Assembly: GCF_035920345.1 (NCBI RefSeq)
Contig: NZ_CP109149.1
Span: 10,106,001-10,170,000 of the forward strand
Direction: 5' to 3'
Origin: Nocardia vinacea
GTDB lineage: Bacteria; Actinomycetota; Actinomycetes; Mycobacteriales; Mycobacteriaceae
Length of the DNA: 64,000 nucleotides
In this document: positions 17,782-26,700 of the stretch, piece after piece
Layout: each line of letters starts with the position of its first letter
How positions within the stretch are numbered: position 1 is the first letter of the stretch
The notes under the pieces: generated by a model
The model's input: only the letters and a program-made list of their open reading frames with translations
The model's database searches: none
Told to the model about the DNA's origin: nothing
Translations under genes and position numbers: made by a program

Positions 17782-17917
17782 AAACTGCCCGAGTCAGGAC
17801 TAACCTGTCATCTCGGAATTCGCCGGCGTGAACCTTCATCAGTGCGCCGTTTCACCGAAGCCAAGCGATCGAAGCGGACAAGGCGGTGTTGATCTTGAGT
17901 TGCCGCTCGATGAGTAA

Positions 17918-18260
17918 CTAGTCGTGGTCGAGCGCTGCGAAATCGATGGGCGATCCGTCGCGGAAGTCCTTGAAGGTCATGTACATGCGTGGCGTGTCCT
18001 CCATCGTCCGGAAGCCGAATCCTTCGTACATGTCCTGTAGCCTCGCCTCGTCATCCATTGGGTGAATAACGAGGAACAGGCCGCCGATCAGGTCTACAGC
18101 CTCGTTGGCCATGAAGAACGCGTCGGCGAACAGGTAGGGGCCATACCCGTACCGGTACACCCGGCAGGGGCTGTCCGCATCTCAATTCGCCAGTGTGCCA
18201 CGAGGACACATCCGTCCGATCGCTGGCCGACTGCCGAGTACCAAGGCACCTGCAGTGGCG
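17918..18260 (-). pseudogene. Frameshifted GNAT-type acetyltransferase remnant
   Basis: The minus strand first reads LQVPWYSAVGQRSDGCVLVAHW (to ~18190), and after a frame change near 18165 continues VYRYGYGPYLFADAFFMANEAVD...GGLFLVIHPMDDEARLQDMYEGFGF and ends at 17918. The ending, a strand followed by a helix and YEGFGF, matches the C-terminal half of GNAT N-acetyltransferases (compare NEKAIxLYExxGF). The acetyl-CoA loop is not visible. The gene is broken and short. Nothing else was seen between it and 18403. Confidence 0.45.
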
Positions 18261-18402
18261 ATAGAGTGTGAAATGCTCTCGGAGAGCTCCAGGGAAAGAC
18301 CGCCTCGTCGGGCTCGGGGGCGGCGGACAGGAGCTCGATGCGGCGCAAATGAGCTTACTAGTCAACGGATTCGGCCAGGCCAGTGCCGTGCGTGCTGGCT
18401 GG

Positions 18403-19932
18403 TCAGGTGAACAGCTGCTCGTAGGACTGTTGGGTGATTGCGATTTGGCGGCGACGCGCTTGGTCATTGGTGAACTGGTCGAGGTGATGGCGGACGCTAT
18501 CGCCGGCCACGTGTGCGTGTAGGGCCTGATCCAGGCAGTAGCGGCCGAGATGGAATGCGAAGTGGGCGATTGTTTCGCATGTCCCTGTGGTGATCGGGCC
18601 ACCGTGGATTGCGGAGTTCCGGACACGCCGGAGGCGGTCCAGGTAGCGGTTGAACCGCTGATCGTTCGCTTCCAGCCTCGCCTCGAGTGTGGCTCCGGAC
18701 TCGAAGACAGCGGCCACTTCGGCCATCGCCCGGTACAACCAATGGTTGGCGTAGATGTCGCGTATCGCGGCTGCGTGACCGATGGCCGCGAGTGGAATCA
18801 GCTTGCCTTCCTCGCCGTTCCATTCATAGAGATCACACGTCAATTGGAGCAGTTCTTCTGGATGTTGCGCGAACAGCTCATCGGATGGGGTGTTCGCCTC
18901 GACTGCCCCCATGACTGCGGTGACGAATTCGACGAGTTGCGCATGCGAGACCGCGGTGCGAAATCGAGCACGCTGGAACTCGGTCCAGTCCTCGCCGCCC
19001 GCCCACGCGGTGACATGCTCGAGCGCTCTCACGGCGGTCATCACAATCTCGACAGGCCCCACACTCCACGCGCTGCTCAACGCTGAACGCAGGGCTAATG
19101 CCACCTCGACTCTCTCGACAGCGGCGATGTCGGCGAACGTGGTCGTGGTGCCGATCTCTTCGAGACGTTGCCCGATGTCGTCGATAAGGTGATGCGACCT
19201 CCGGGTGGTCGTGTTTTCATCACGCCAGGCTTTGCGGTATCGCAGTTTTCCGTCGACGTAGACGGTTTCGCCTCGGAGGAGATTCCATGTGCCCGGGAGG
19301 GGGTCGGCGAGTTGGATCAAGGTGGCGGCGATCGCTCTGGCCTGTGGCACGGCGAGATGGGGTTCGATTGCGTTCAGTGCGACACGCACATAGACAATTC
19401 CGGGATCGTCGTCCCACTCGAAAGGTTCGGCTGTTGTGAAGCCTTCCGGTGGCGTGGCCAGTTCGGGCGGCTTGAGTTTGAGTGCGGAGCTGGTATTGAC
19501 GCGCCCGACGAGGGGACCCAAAAGCTGCGCGGCGTAGAAGGTGACGTTGCCGTGACTGACTTCCATGGTTCCTATGTGGGCGTTATCCACGCGCAGCCAC
19601 ACCACAAAGTCACCCGTGGGGGGTGACTCGGTGAGGACGGCTTCGCACAGTGCCAGCTTCTGAAAGGGGCGAAGTGGTCCTGTCTCATCGATCGCGAGCT
19701 CGTGCTTCTGTTCCTGTGTGAGCCGATGGAGTTGATAGTGGATCGCGGGCTCGGTGGCGGTCAGGATTTCGGTGCAGAGCCGTACAACATCGTTTGGTCC
19801 TTGGCGACGCATCTGGATGATCGCCGACCAGCATTGCCTGCGGGACTCGAGGCAATCAGCGTGTCTGGCCGTGCTCTGCGCCTCCTTCACCATGTCCTTC
19901 CAGGCCGCAATCACTGCCTTTTGGGAGGCCAA
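18403..19932 (-). CDS. HEPN-motif protein, hypothetical (ApeA-like C-terminus)
   Basis: A 509-aa protein with no hydrophobic segments. Near the C-terminus (about residue 443) it carries LRRVRNSAIHGG, the R-x4-H signature of HEPN domains, within a helical bundle, as in Apea-type HEPN RNases of phage-defence systems. The N-terminal ~300 residues are mixed alpha/beta with no recognised fold. The start is uncertain: the listed TTG has no good ribosome site, and the frame is open upstream into the end of the small gene at 19982-20287, with only TTG/CTG codons, so a frameshift joining the two is possible. HEPN proteins usually cleave RNA; activity here is inferred. Confidence 0.55.
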   Translation of the reverse strand: MASQKAVIAAWKDMVKEAQSTARHADCLESRRQCWSAIIQMRRQGPNDVVRLCTEILTATEPAIHYQLHRLTQEQKHELAIDETGPLRPFQKLALCEAVLTESPPTGDFVVWLRVDNAHIGTMEVSHGNVTFYAAQLLGPLVGRVNTSSALKLKPPELATPPEGFTTAEPFEWDDDPGIVYVRVALNAIEPHLAVPQARAIAATLIQLADPLPGTWNLLRGETVYVDGKLRYRKAWRDENTTTRRSHHLIDDIGQRLEEIGTTTTFADIAAVERVEVALALRSALSSAWSVGPVEIVMTAVRALEHVTAWAGGEDWTEFQRARFRTAVSHAQLVEFVTAVMGAVEANTPSDELFAQHPEELLQLTCDLYEWNGEEGKLIPLAAIGHAAAIRDIYANHWLYRAMAEVAAVFESGATLEARLEANDQRFNRYLDRLRRVRNSAIHGGPITTGTCETIAHFAFHLGRYCLDQALHAHVAGDSVRHHLDQFTNDQARRRQIAITQQSYEQLFT

Positions 19933-19981
19933 CGCCGCGAGCAGCTTCTCTGCTGTTGTCGTCGCCGCAGCGCGGACACGT

Positions 19982-20287
19982 TCATCCAGTGGGCTTGCCG
20001 TCTGTCGCCGTGAATAGTCGGTCCAGACATGACGTCAGGGCGCGGTGCTCGGGCTGCAACAACGCGCACAACCGTGGTCCTGAGCCCCGGAAGCTGTCCT
20101 TGTACTCCACGATCACCGTCTGCCAATCACGATGCTGAACCCGCTGGAAAACGCGTGGGTCGCGCAGCCATGCCAGCAGCTCCTCGGCCGCGAAGGGCAA
20201 TGGCATCGAATCGGTGTCGACGACAATCTGCTGGTTCAGCACGGCAACGAGCTCACCGATCCATCGCTCATCGTCTGGAGTTGTCAC
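19982..20287 (-). CDS. Small hypothetical protein upstream of the HEPN gene
   Basis: A 101-aa ORF from GTG 20287, with a strong GGAGGTGGGGA ribosome site. Acidic N-terminus (MTTPDDERWIGELVAVLNQQ), then AAEELLAWLRDPRVFQRV; alpha/beta, soluble. It ends where the frame of the HEPN-motif protein opens, so the two are co-transcribed and may be one interrupted coding region. No family recognised. Confidence 0.5.
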   Translation of the reverse strand: MTTPDDERWIGELVAVLNQQIVVDTDSMPLPFAAEELLAWLRDPRVFQRVQHRDWQTVIVEYKDSFRGSGPRLCALLQPEHRALTSCLDRLFTATDGKPTG

Positions 20288-20563
20288 TCCCCACCTCCTC
20301 CACTCAATGCTTGATACACGCGGTCGACGAGGCGCCTCCGCCCCAACGACTTGTGGCCGTGGTACCCACGGCTATGCGGACGAAGACCACATCACTCACT
20401 TTCGTAGCGTCGAAGTCGAGATAATGATTTGCTCGGCGACGAATCTCACCAGAGGTATCTCTGAAATTAACTCTTTATCATGGGAAAAAGGAATATAGCG
20501 GGCCTTCAACCCATCCTTGCTGTGCACCAGCGCATTACGGGTCTTATATATTCTGCGGGACCA

Positions 20564-20604
20564 TGACCTGACCCCAGGTTTTCGGTCCGGGGAGTGTGAG
20601 AGCC
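20564..20604 (+). repeat. Left terminal inverted repeat of the IS3-family element
   Basis: Begins TGACCTGACCCC and ends GTGTGAGAGCC; pairs with 21756-21796 with a few mismatches and one shifted base around the middle. Confidence 0.85.
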
Positions 20605-20641
20605 TTGCGGCCCACGTAGCGGGCAGGAAGGCTCGAAGACC

Positions 20642-20923
20642 ATGGCGACACGCAAGAGGCACACCCCTGAGCAGGTCGTGCGCAAGCTGAGCGAGGCCGA
20701 TCGGCTGTTGGGCGAGGGCAAGGACATCGCCGACGTGTGCCGGACCCTGCAGATCACCGAGGCCACCTACTACCGCTGGCGCAACCAGTTCGGCGGCCTG
20801 AAAGCCGACGACGCCAAACGGTTGAAAGACCTCGAACGCGAAAACTCCACCCTGAAAAGGCTTCTCGCCGAAGCCGAGCTGGAGAAGGCGGCGTTGAAGG
20901 AGATCGCCAAGGGAAACTTCTAG
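20642..20923 (+). CDS. IS3-family transposase OrfA
   Basis: A 93-aa protein with the helix-turn-helix of OrfA (KRHTPEQVVRKLSEADRLL...DVCRTLQITEATYYRWRNQFGG) and a C-terminal leucine-zipper-like helix (LKDLERENSTLKRLLAEAELEK). It binds the IS ends. The TAG at 20921-20923 lies shortly after AAGGGAAAC, where a -1 frame change would give the OrfAB fusion transposase. Confidence 0.92.
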   Translation: MATRKRHTPEQVVRKLSEADRLLGEGKDIADVCRTLQITEATYYRWRNQFGGLKADDAKRLKDLERENSTLKRLLAEAELEKAALKEIAKGNF

Positions 20924-20946
20924 ACCCGGAACGCCGGCGGGCGGCC

Positions 20947-21753
20947 GTGGCGCACCTGATGCGCGTGCTCGAGGTGAGCGAACGGTTCGCCTGCCGGATC
21001 ACCGGGCAACACCGAAGTACCCAACGTCGGCCATCGGCCGACCAGACTGCGACCGATCCTGATGCAGCGCTGCGTGATTGGTTACGCGACTGGGCGAAAG
21101 CGCATCCACGGCAGGGTTTCCGCCGCGCCTATCACGACGCTCGCGGCGAGGGCTGGACGGTCAACCACAAGAAGATCCAACGCCTCTGGCGCGACGAGGG
21201 ACTACGAGTGCCGCAGCGGCGCCGCCGAAAACGCCTGGGCACCTCCACTGCCATGGCGGTGACCGCGAACGCACCGAATCGGGTATGGGCAGTCGATTTC
21301 CAATTCGACGCCACCGACGACGGCCGCCCCGTCAAAATCGTCTCGATCGTCGACGAGCACACCCGCGAATGCCTCGGCGGCCTGGTCGAGCGCTCGATCA
21401 CCGCCGACCGACTCATCGACGAACTCGACCGCATCGCCGTCGACCGGGGCTACCCGGGCGCGCTGCGCTGCGACAACGGCCCCGAACTGGCCTGCCAGGC
21501 GATGGCCGACTGGGCCGGTGAACGGGTCGGGCTGGCGTTCATCCCGCCCGGCCAACCCTGGCGCAACGGCTACATCGAATCGTTCAACGGCCGCCTGCGC
21601 GACGAATGCCTCAACATCAACAGCTTCTGGTCCCTCACCCAGGCCAGGATCGTAATCAGCGACTGGAAGAACGAATACAACCACCACCGAAGACATTCCG
21701 CGCTGGGCTACCAGACCCCGGCCCGATACGCTGCAACCTGCATCCACCGATAA
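20947..21753 (+). CDS. IS3-family transposase OrfB (DDE catalytic subunit)
   Basis: The -1 frame relative to OrfA is open from 20737 and reads as OrfB from about 20899 (RQGKLLDPERRR); a GTG at 20947 could start it independently. The rve integrase core shows the DDE acids in AVDFQFD, RCDNGPE and IESFNGRLRDE. A helical N-terminal HTH_21 part (HPRQGFRRAYHDARGEGWTVN) precedes it. The C-terminus (HHRRHSALGYQTPARYA) is complete. Normally produced as an OrfAB fusion by programmed frameshifting. Confidence 0.92.
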   Translation: MAHLMRVLEVSERFACRITGQHRSTQRRPSADQTATDPDAALRDWLRDWAKAHPRQGFRRAYHDARGEGWTVNHKKIQRLWRDEGLRVPQRRRRKRLGTSTAMAVTANAPNRVWAVDFQFDATDDGRPVKIVSIVDEHTRECLGGLVERSITADRLIDELDRIAVDRGYPGALRCDNGPELACQAMADWAGERVGLAFIPPGQPWRNGYIESFNGRLRDECLNINSFWSLTQARIVISDWKNEYNHHRRHSALGYQTPARYAATCIHR

Positions 21754-21755
21754 CC

Positions 21756-21796
21756 GGCTCTCACACCCGGTGGACCGAAATCACGGGGTCCCGTCA
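21756..21796 (-). repeat. Right terminal inverted repeat of the IS3-family element
   Basis: Read on the minus strand it begins TGACGGGACCCC and ends GTGTGAGAGCC, matching the left end. Followed by the ACCA target duplication. Confidence 0.85.
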
Positions 21797-23129
21797 ACCA
21801 CGCTGCGATGGCATCTGTCGGATCGCTACAGCGAAGTTCAACTCTATCCCCAGCGGAGAATTCGACAATATTCCGCGCGTAGTAGTCAAGGAGATTGGGG
21901 TCAAAGATGGAGATTTCCTCAACAAGTCGATCGATTCGCACATACCGATCGAGTGTCAACCTTAAAGCCGTCTGCTCATTGAATACGATGTCGTCATCTT
22001 TGGACTGGACCGTCTTGGCGATGAGGCGAATCAGTCGCTGAATATCCTTGGTGTTCTTGTATGAAAAGCTTGGGTCCATTATTTCGGATTGAACTTTGAC
22101 AATCAAGCCCTGCTGAACTATAGCCTCGAACCAGTGTTCCATCACATGATAGTAGGATACATATTCCAGCATGGGACTTTCTGTGGCCAAGCCGAGTTGA
22201 TAGTGGTACACAAGATCCGAAATATAAGTGCGCTTCGGGGCGTCGAGGCTACGCAGGTGCCTCATGTTCGATGTACGGACCGGCCAAAGCATATCGTCGA
22301 GGTATCGATGGCGAATCAGTGCAGCGTTTATGCTGTACCCGATATGGAAAAAGAAGTCGTCTGCATAGGCGCTCCATTCTTCAGGGGCGACGGGCTGGCT
22401 CGATTCTATCTTCAGTACACGTATGCGGACGGTGGAGCGCAATGCTGTGAACAAACCTGTCGTACCGCCTCTGCCTCTGCGGGTCCTGCCCATCTCGCCA
22501 AAGAAGTGCGGCGACAGCAGTCTCGGCGGAGAATCTCGTCTGCAAATGCTTATAAGTATGTACGCAAGGTACGAGTCGCTCGGCCGACCGTATGTGTAAG
22601 ATATGCCTTCGCTGTCGTTCGAGGCGACAAAATCGTCGCGGCCAGTTCCCATGGCAGCTAAACTATTCTGTGAATAGGATCCCGCTCCCCGCACCAGCAT
22701 CTCGGCGCTAGATTTTAGCGCGACGGCCGCCTCGTCCAATATTGAATAAGAGTTGACCTCATCTACTATTCTAGCAAGGTCGGTTGAGGATAGTGTCAAA
22801 CTGTCCCAGCCGGACCGTCTTCTACTATCAAACTCGAATCCCTCCACTGTCTCTGTGTAGACAAACGCAGTTGTTCTTGCGATGGCCTCGAGAACATCCC
22901 CGGGCGTGATCTGCATTCTGTCCTCCCGCCGCAGTCGCCTGGGCGTGTCATCGTCACTGAAGATGGCGGTCGATCCTAATGATGCCGGACCGGAAGAAGA
23001 TCGGTGCCACCCACGCGTGTGATGGATGCGAGCGCCCTGCCCTGGAACGGCGCGCGCTGCTTTGTAGGCCCCCTGTGATCGGTCCGGTTGGCACCGATGT
23101 GGAGGTGCGGGCATCAGTCCGTTCTGGGG

Positions 23130-23493
23130 CAGCGGCGTTGTCCTCACAACGCACTCAAGGGTCTTGCTACGCTCGCATCGAAGTCGTTGTGTCCCATCGC
23201 CGTCGACGTGTGGGATCTCGATCGAGCAGGGAGGCGGTTGACGCGGCAGCCGTGGTGTGTACCGGCGTCTGCGTCTGCCCGCTCCCGAGATTCGGATCTT
23301 GCTGCAAGCGAACGGCGATGACAAGGTGTCGAAAGAGCGGATGCACATCGACATCGAGCCTGAGGATGTGGAAGCCGAGGTGCGGCGCCTCGCGGGCTCG
23401 GGGAGACAAGGTGGGAGCATCGTCAGGAGCGCGGCTACGACTTCTGGATTCTGCGAGGCAGACCGAACTGAGTCCTTTGCGCCGACGGCCCGA
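23130..23493 (+). pseudogene. Decayed VOC/glyoxalase-fold gene
   Basis: Plus-strand fragments in shifting frames: SLCPIAVDVWDLDRAGR (~23185-23235), RRLRLPAPEIRILLQANGDDKVSKERMHIDIEPEDVEAEVRRL (~23260-23395), then TRWEHRQERGYDFWILR (~23408-23460). This order (strand, helix, then HIDI..EDVEAEVRRL..LGA, then a final strand) is the C-terminal part of VOC-superfamily proteins. At least two frameshifts and a missing N-terminal part show that it is dead. Downstream to 23761 nothing was recognised. Confidence 0.6.
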
Positions 23494-23761
23494 GGTTGAT
23501 CTTCACCGCCTCGGCGCCGATCATCTCAATCGCCGAATCGCAGGCAGCTACGAAAAGGATGTCGTCCAACCAGGGACGTTGCGGAATTGATCGGGCTACC
23601 TACCTGCTCGTATAGGAGTCGACAGGCGGGCCGCCCAGGATACTGTCCAAGACGCTCAACAACCCAGCCCAGCAACCCGCCGGGCTGTGATACCAATAAG
23701 TCTCCGGACTCAAACGGGGCGATTCACGTTCCGCGGACAAGTGACATAACAATACTCGTGT

Positions 23762-26700
23762 CTAGCAAGGTTTGCTCGAAGCAATCTGTCCGTTGTCATT
23801 TGTGTACGTATGCGCTGTCTTTTCGAACGGATTTCCGTTCCCACGCGTGTTAATGTCGTTCCAGCAGAAGAGACTCGAAGTCGCACCGGCCCAAAGGCCC
23901 CCGACTACGACGTAGGTGAAATAGAAGCCGAGTTCTCCGATGGCTGCGATGGTTCGGCTGTGATGGGCTTCATGTTGAGCAAGTGCGTCGCGCACTGTGC
24001 CGTTCCGTTGGAACTCGCAACTCCGCGTCCATGCGATCGCGCCGAGAGTGAGCGCTCCCTCGCCTGGACCGACCTCGACGAAAAGCATGCCGCGTCGGAA
24101 GTCGACATCATTGCCACCCGCCACGAAGAAAGCTGCGACGATCAGGCCGATGGTCGTTATTATGGGCGATTGTGCCCACTTGACGAGAAAGCTGACGAAC
24201 CAGAATCGTTTGTCTGCCGAATTATCCCATCCGTAAGTAAATAGGGCGCCTATCAGGCCGAAAATGGAGTAGATGATCAAACCAGCCGTTGCGGCGGCCG
24301 CCAATGGGACAGTGGCGCCGAACAAGGCTGCTGTGCCGATGATTATGCCGGCCCAACCTATAACGGCGAGCATCCCTCCGATCGCCCCGCCGAGGGTCCA
24401 GAGCAGGAACTCGTCCCAAGTTTTTACCCCGCTGCTGGCGGCACCGACCGCCCCGAGGACGGCACCGACAATTGCCGCGATAGCCAACGCGGCCAAAAAA
24501 GCCAGCCTACCGGTGGGATCGCTGAAATTGGCCGGATTATTCAGCGCATAGAGGTACAGGTGGGCACCAGCATGCATGCCGGGGATCGTGTCTTGATGAA
24601 TGAGGAGGTAACCATCGGCGGTAAGAAAGCGGCCCAGCGTCGGTCGGTACCACCTCTGGCCGAGTAGGACGATGTCCATACCGTCGGTGAGCATTGCGCC
24701 ATGGAATGCATAGTGCGGCTGCAATACGATGGAAGTCGCCAGTGCGCCCAACGGGGAGTACTCATTTGCCGCAGCCAAACCGCCTGTGTCGAGGTTGGTT
24801 ACGACGTTCACATTGCCCAGACGGTCAAAATGATGCAGCAGCGCATTGCCTGTCGAGGGGATCAGTGCAAGCCGGTGGTCTTCGTCGAATACGACCTTCG
24901 TGGTTCCTTCGGCGTCGATTACGAAGACTCCCTCGACCTCGTGCCGAGTTGCTGTCGAGCCGCCGCTGGCCAACCGTGTGGTTACCCGTCGGTCGTTATG
25001 GTCGTAGTCGTATTCGACGACTCCTCCGTCCGGCCGCGCAACCCGGATGAGTCTGTGGCGGGCATCGTATTCGAGTGTTCCCAACTCCGGGTCGTTGATC
25101 AGGTTACCCGAAGCGTCATAGGCGTATTCCGACTCCGACCTGTCGGCCCGGCGCACAAGCCGGTTGGGATGAGCCGTATCGTCGCCGTCGCGGCCGTGGA
25201 CCATCCCCGAGAATGACTCGCCATCGATGATGTTGCCCGCAACGTCGTAGGAGTAGTCGAAGCGGTATGCGGCGCCGCCGGGTCCGGTGCCGGTGGCGAA
25301 GGCCAGCCGATTGCGTGCGTCGTAGCCGAACGTCTGTGTATTGCGGACCTTTCCGGTCACGGTTGACAGATCCTCCGTCATGCGAACGCGTCCCACGTCG
25401 TCGAGGGTGTACACAAGATGCTGCAGTTTGGTGCCCACGTTTGGGCCACCATCCATGGCGGTCACGACTGCCACCGACATTTCGCGGAGCAAATGGTCGC
25501 CTCCGGTGAAGCCTCGGCGAGCTTCCAACCCGTTGACGAACAGCATGCGCGTACGGCGACCGTGCGGGCCGTACGCGATATCTTCGACGACACCGGAAAT
25601 GGCGCGCAGTAGCCCATCCGGATCGTAGTCATAGGAGACGACGTGCCCGTCCGGGTAGGTGACCGAACGGACCTGTCCCTGGGAGTCGTAGCTGTAGGCC
25701 ATGGTGTGCATTGTCGAATCCCCAGTAAACGTGCGCGCGACCGTGGTCGGATTCCCCTCCACATCGTAGGAGTAGTCCACTGTCCCGAATGCGCCGACAA
25801 CACGACCGAGGCGACCGGCAAGGTTGTTGCCCGGCCCCGTGTCGTAGGTGTACGTCTCCTCGACAGTCCCGGCTGGACCGCCGGCACGGATCTGCACGAC
25901 CCGGCCGTGGGCGTCTCGCTCGTGATAAAGCTGCCGGGCGTCGGCGTCGCCCCGCAGTACCTCGTTGTTGGCCGCGTCGAAGACGAATAGGGATGTACCT
26001 GCATCGGCCGAGTCGATCCGGATTCTGTTGCCCCATCCGTCGAGCACAGAGGCGAGGGCGGTCGTTCCTCCGGCATCGACGATTTCGACGAGTTCACCGA
26101 GCGCGTCGTAGCGGCGATGCTCTGTCGGCGTTGCGGTTCCGTCGTGCTCCACGATGGCGACGATGCGGTCCCAGGCGTCGGTTCGGCTGGTGCGTGACGG
26201 CGGCGACAAGGGATCGAGGTTCAGCGCCTTGGTTGCGTCCGGGTCGTAGAATCGTGTCTCCGCGCCCGCGTACCGGTGGAGAACCTCTGTGCCGCCGAAC
26301 AGGGTTTCGCTGACCAATCGCCCAGCGAAATCATAGTGCTTGTCGTGGCGAACCGTTCCCGTCGGTGCAGTCGCCTCGAAGACCGACGTCGCGGCGTCGT
26401 AGCAGTCGATGACGGTGATCTCGCGGTTCCGCATCGACATCACCTTGGTCTGCTCGACGGTCCAACCCGTGCGCGTTCGAGTACGCACCTGGAACGCACG
26501 GCCTGTCCCGTCCAGGTAGCTGTGCCTCTCCCATCCGGGGACATCGTCGGTCCGCAGGACCCGTACTCGTTGGATCATGCTGTGCGGGACGGTTCGGCGG
26601 TCGTAGGAGTAGGTTTCCGTCGGTTTGTCCGCCTCGGCCCCTCGCTTCCAGACGGCGATAATCTCGCCGAGCCCGTCGAACCGGGTTCGCAGCACATTGC

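Larger units (their letters stand above)
20564..21796 (+). mobile_element. Complete IS3-family insertion sequence
   Basis: A 1233-bp element bounded by 41-bp imperfect terminal inverted repeats (20564-20604 and 21756-21796), both beginning TGAC and ending GTGTGAGAGCC inward. It is flanked by a 4-bp duplication ACCA (20560-20563 and 21797-21800), which is the size expected for the IS407/IS51-like groups of IS3. It carries overlapping orfA and orfB. Insertion split the HEPN-motif gene read on the other strand. With intact ends, ORFs and target duplication, it looks recent and potentially active. Confidence 0.92.
20396..22916 (-). pseudogene. HEPN-motif gene interrupted by an IS3-family element
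   Basis: The 5' part runs from ATG 22916 (behind GGGAGGACAGA) to 21797 and the 3' part from 20563 to the TGA at 20396. Removing the IS and one ACCA target copy restores one 427-codon frame that reads PTDAIAAW-SRRIYKTRNALVH across the join. RNALVH is an R-x4-H HEPN motif, close to the C-terminus as in the neighbouring HEPN protein. The N-terminal ~350 residues are helical with an aromatic-rich middle (ADDFFFHIGYSINAALIRHRYL). Composition is AT-richer than the neighbouring genes, suggesting separate acquisition. The insertion removes the motif-bearing C-terminus, so the gene should be inactive. Confidence 0.8.

Noticed and set aside
22979..23590. 203-codon plus-strand ORF upstream of the VOC relic
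   Set aside because: Composition is unnatural in most of its length; only fragments in other frames match a VOC protein.
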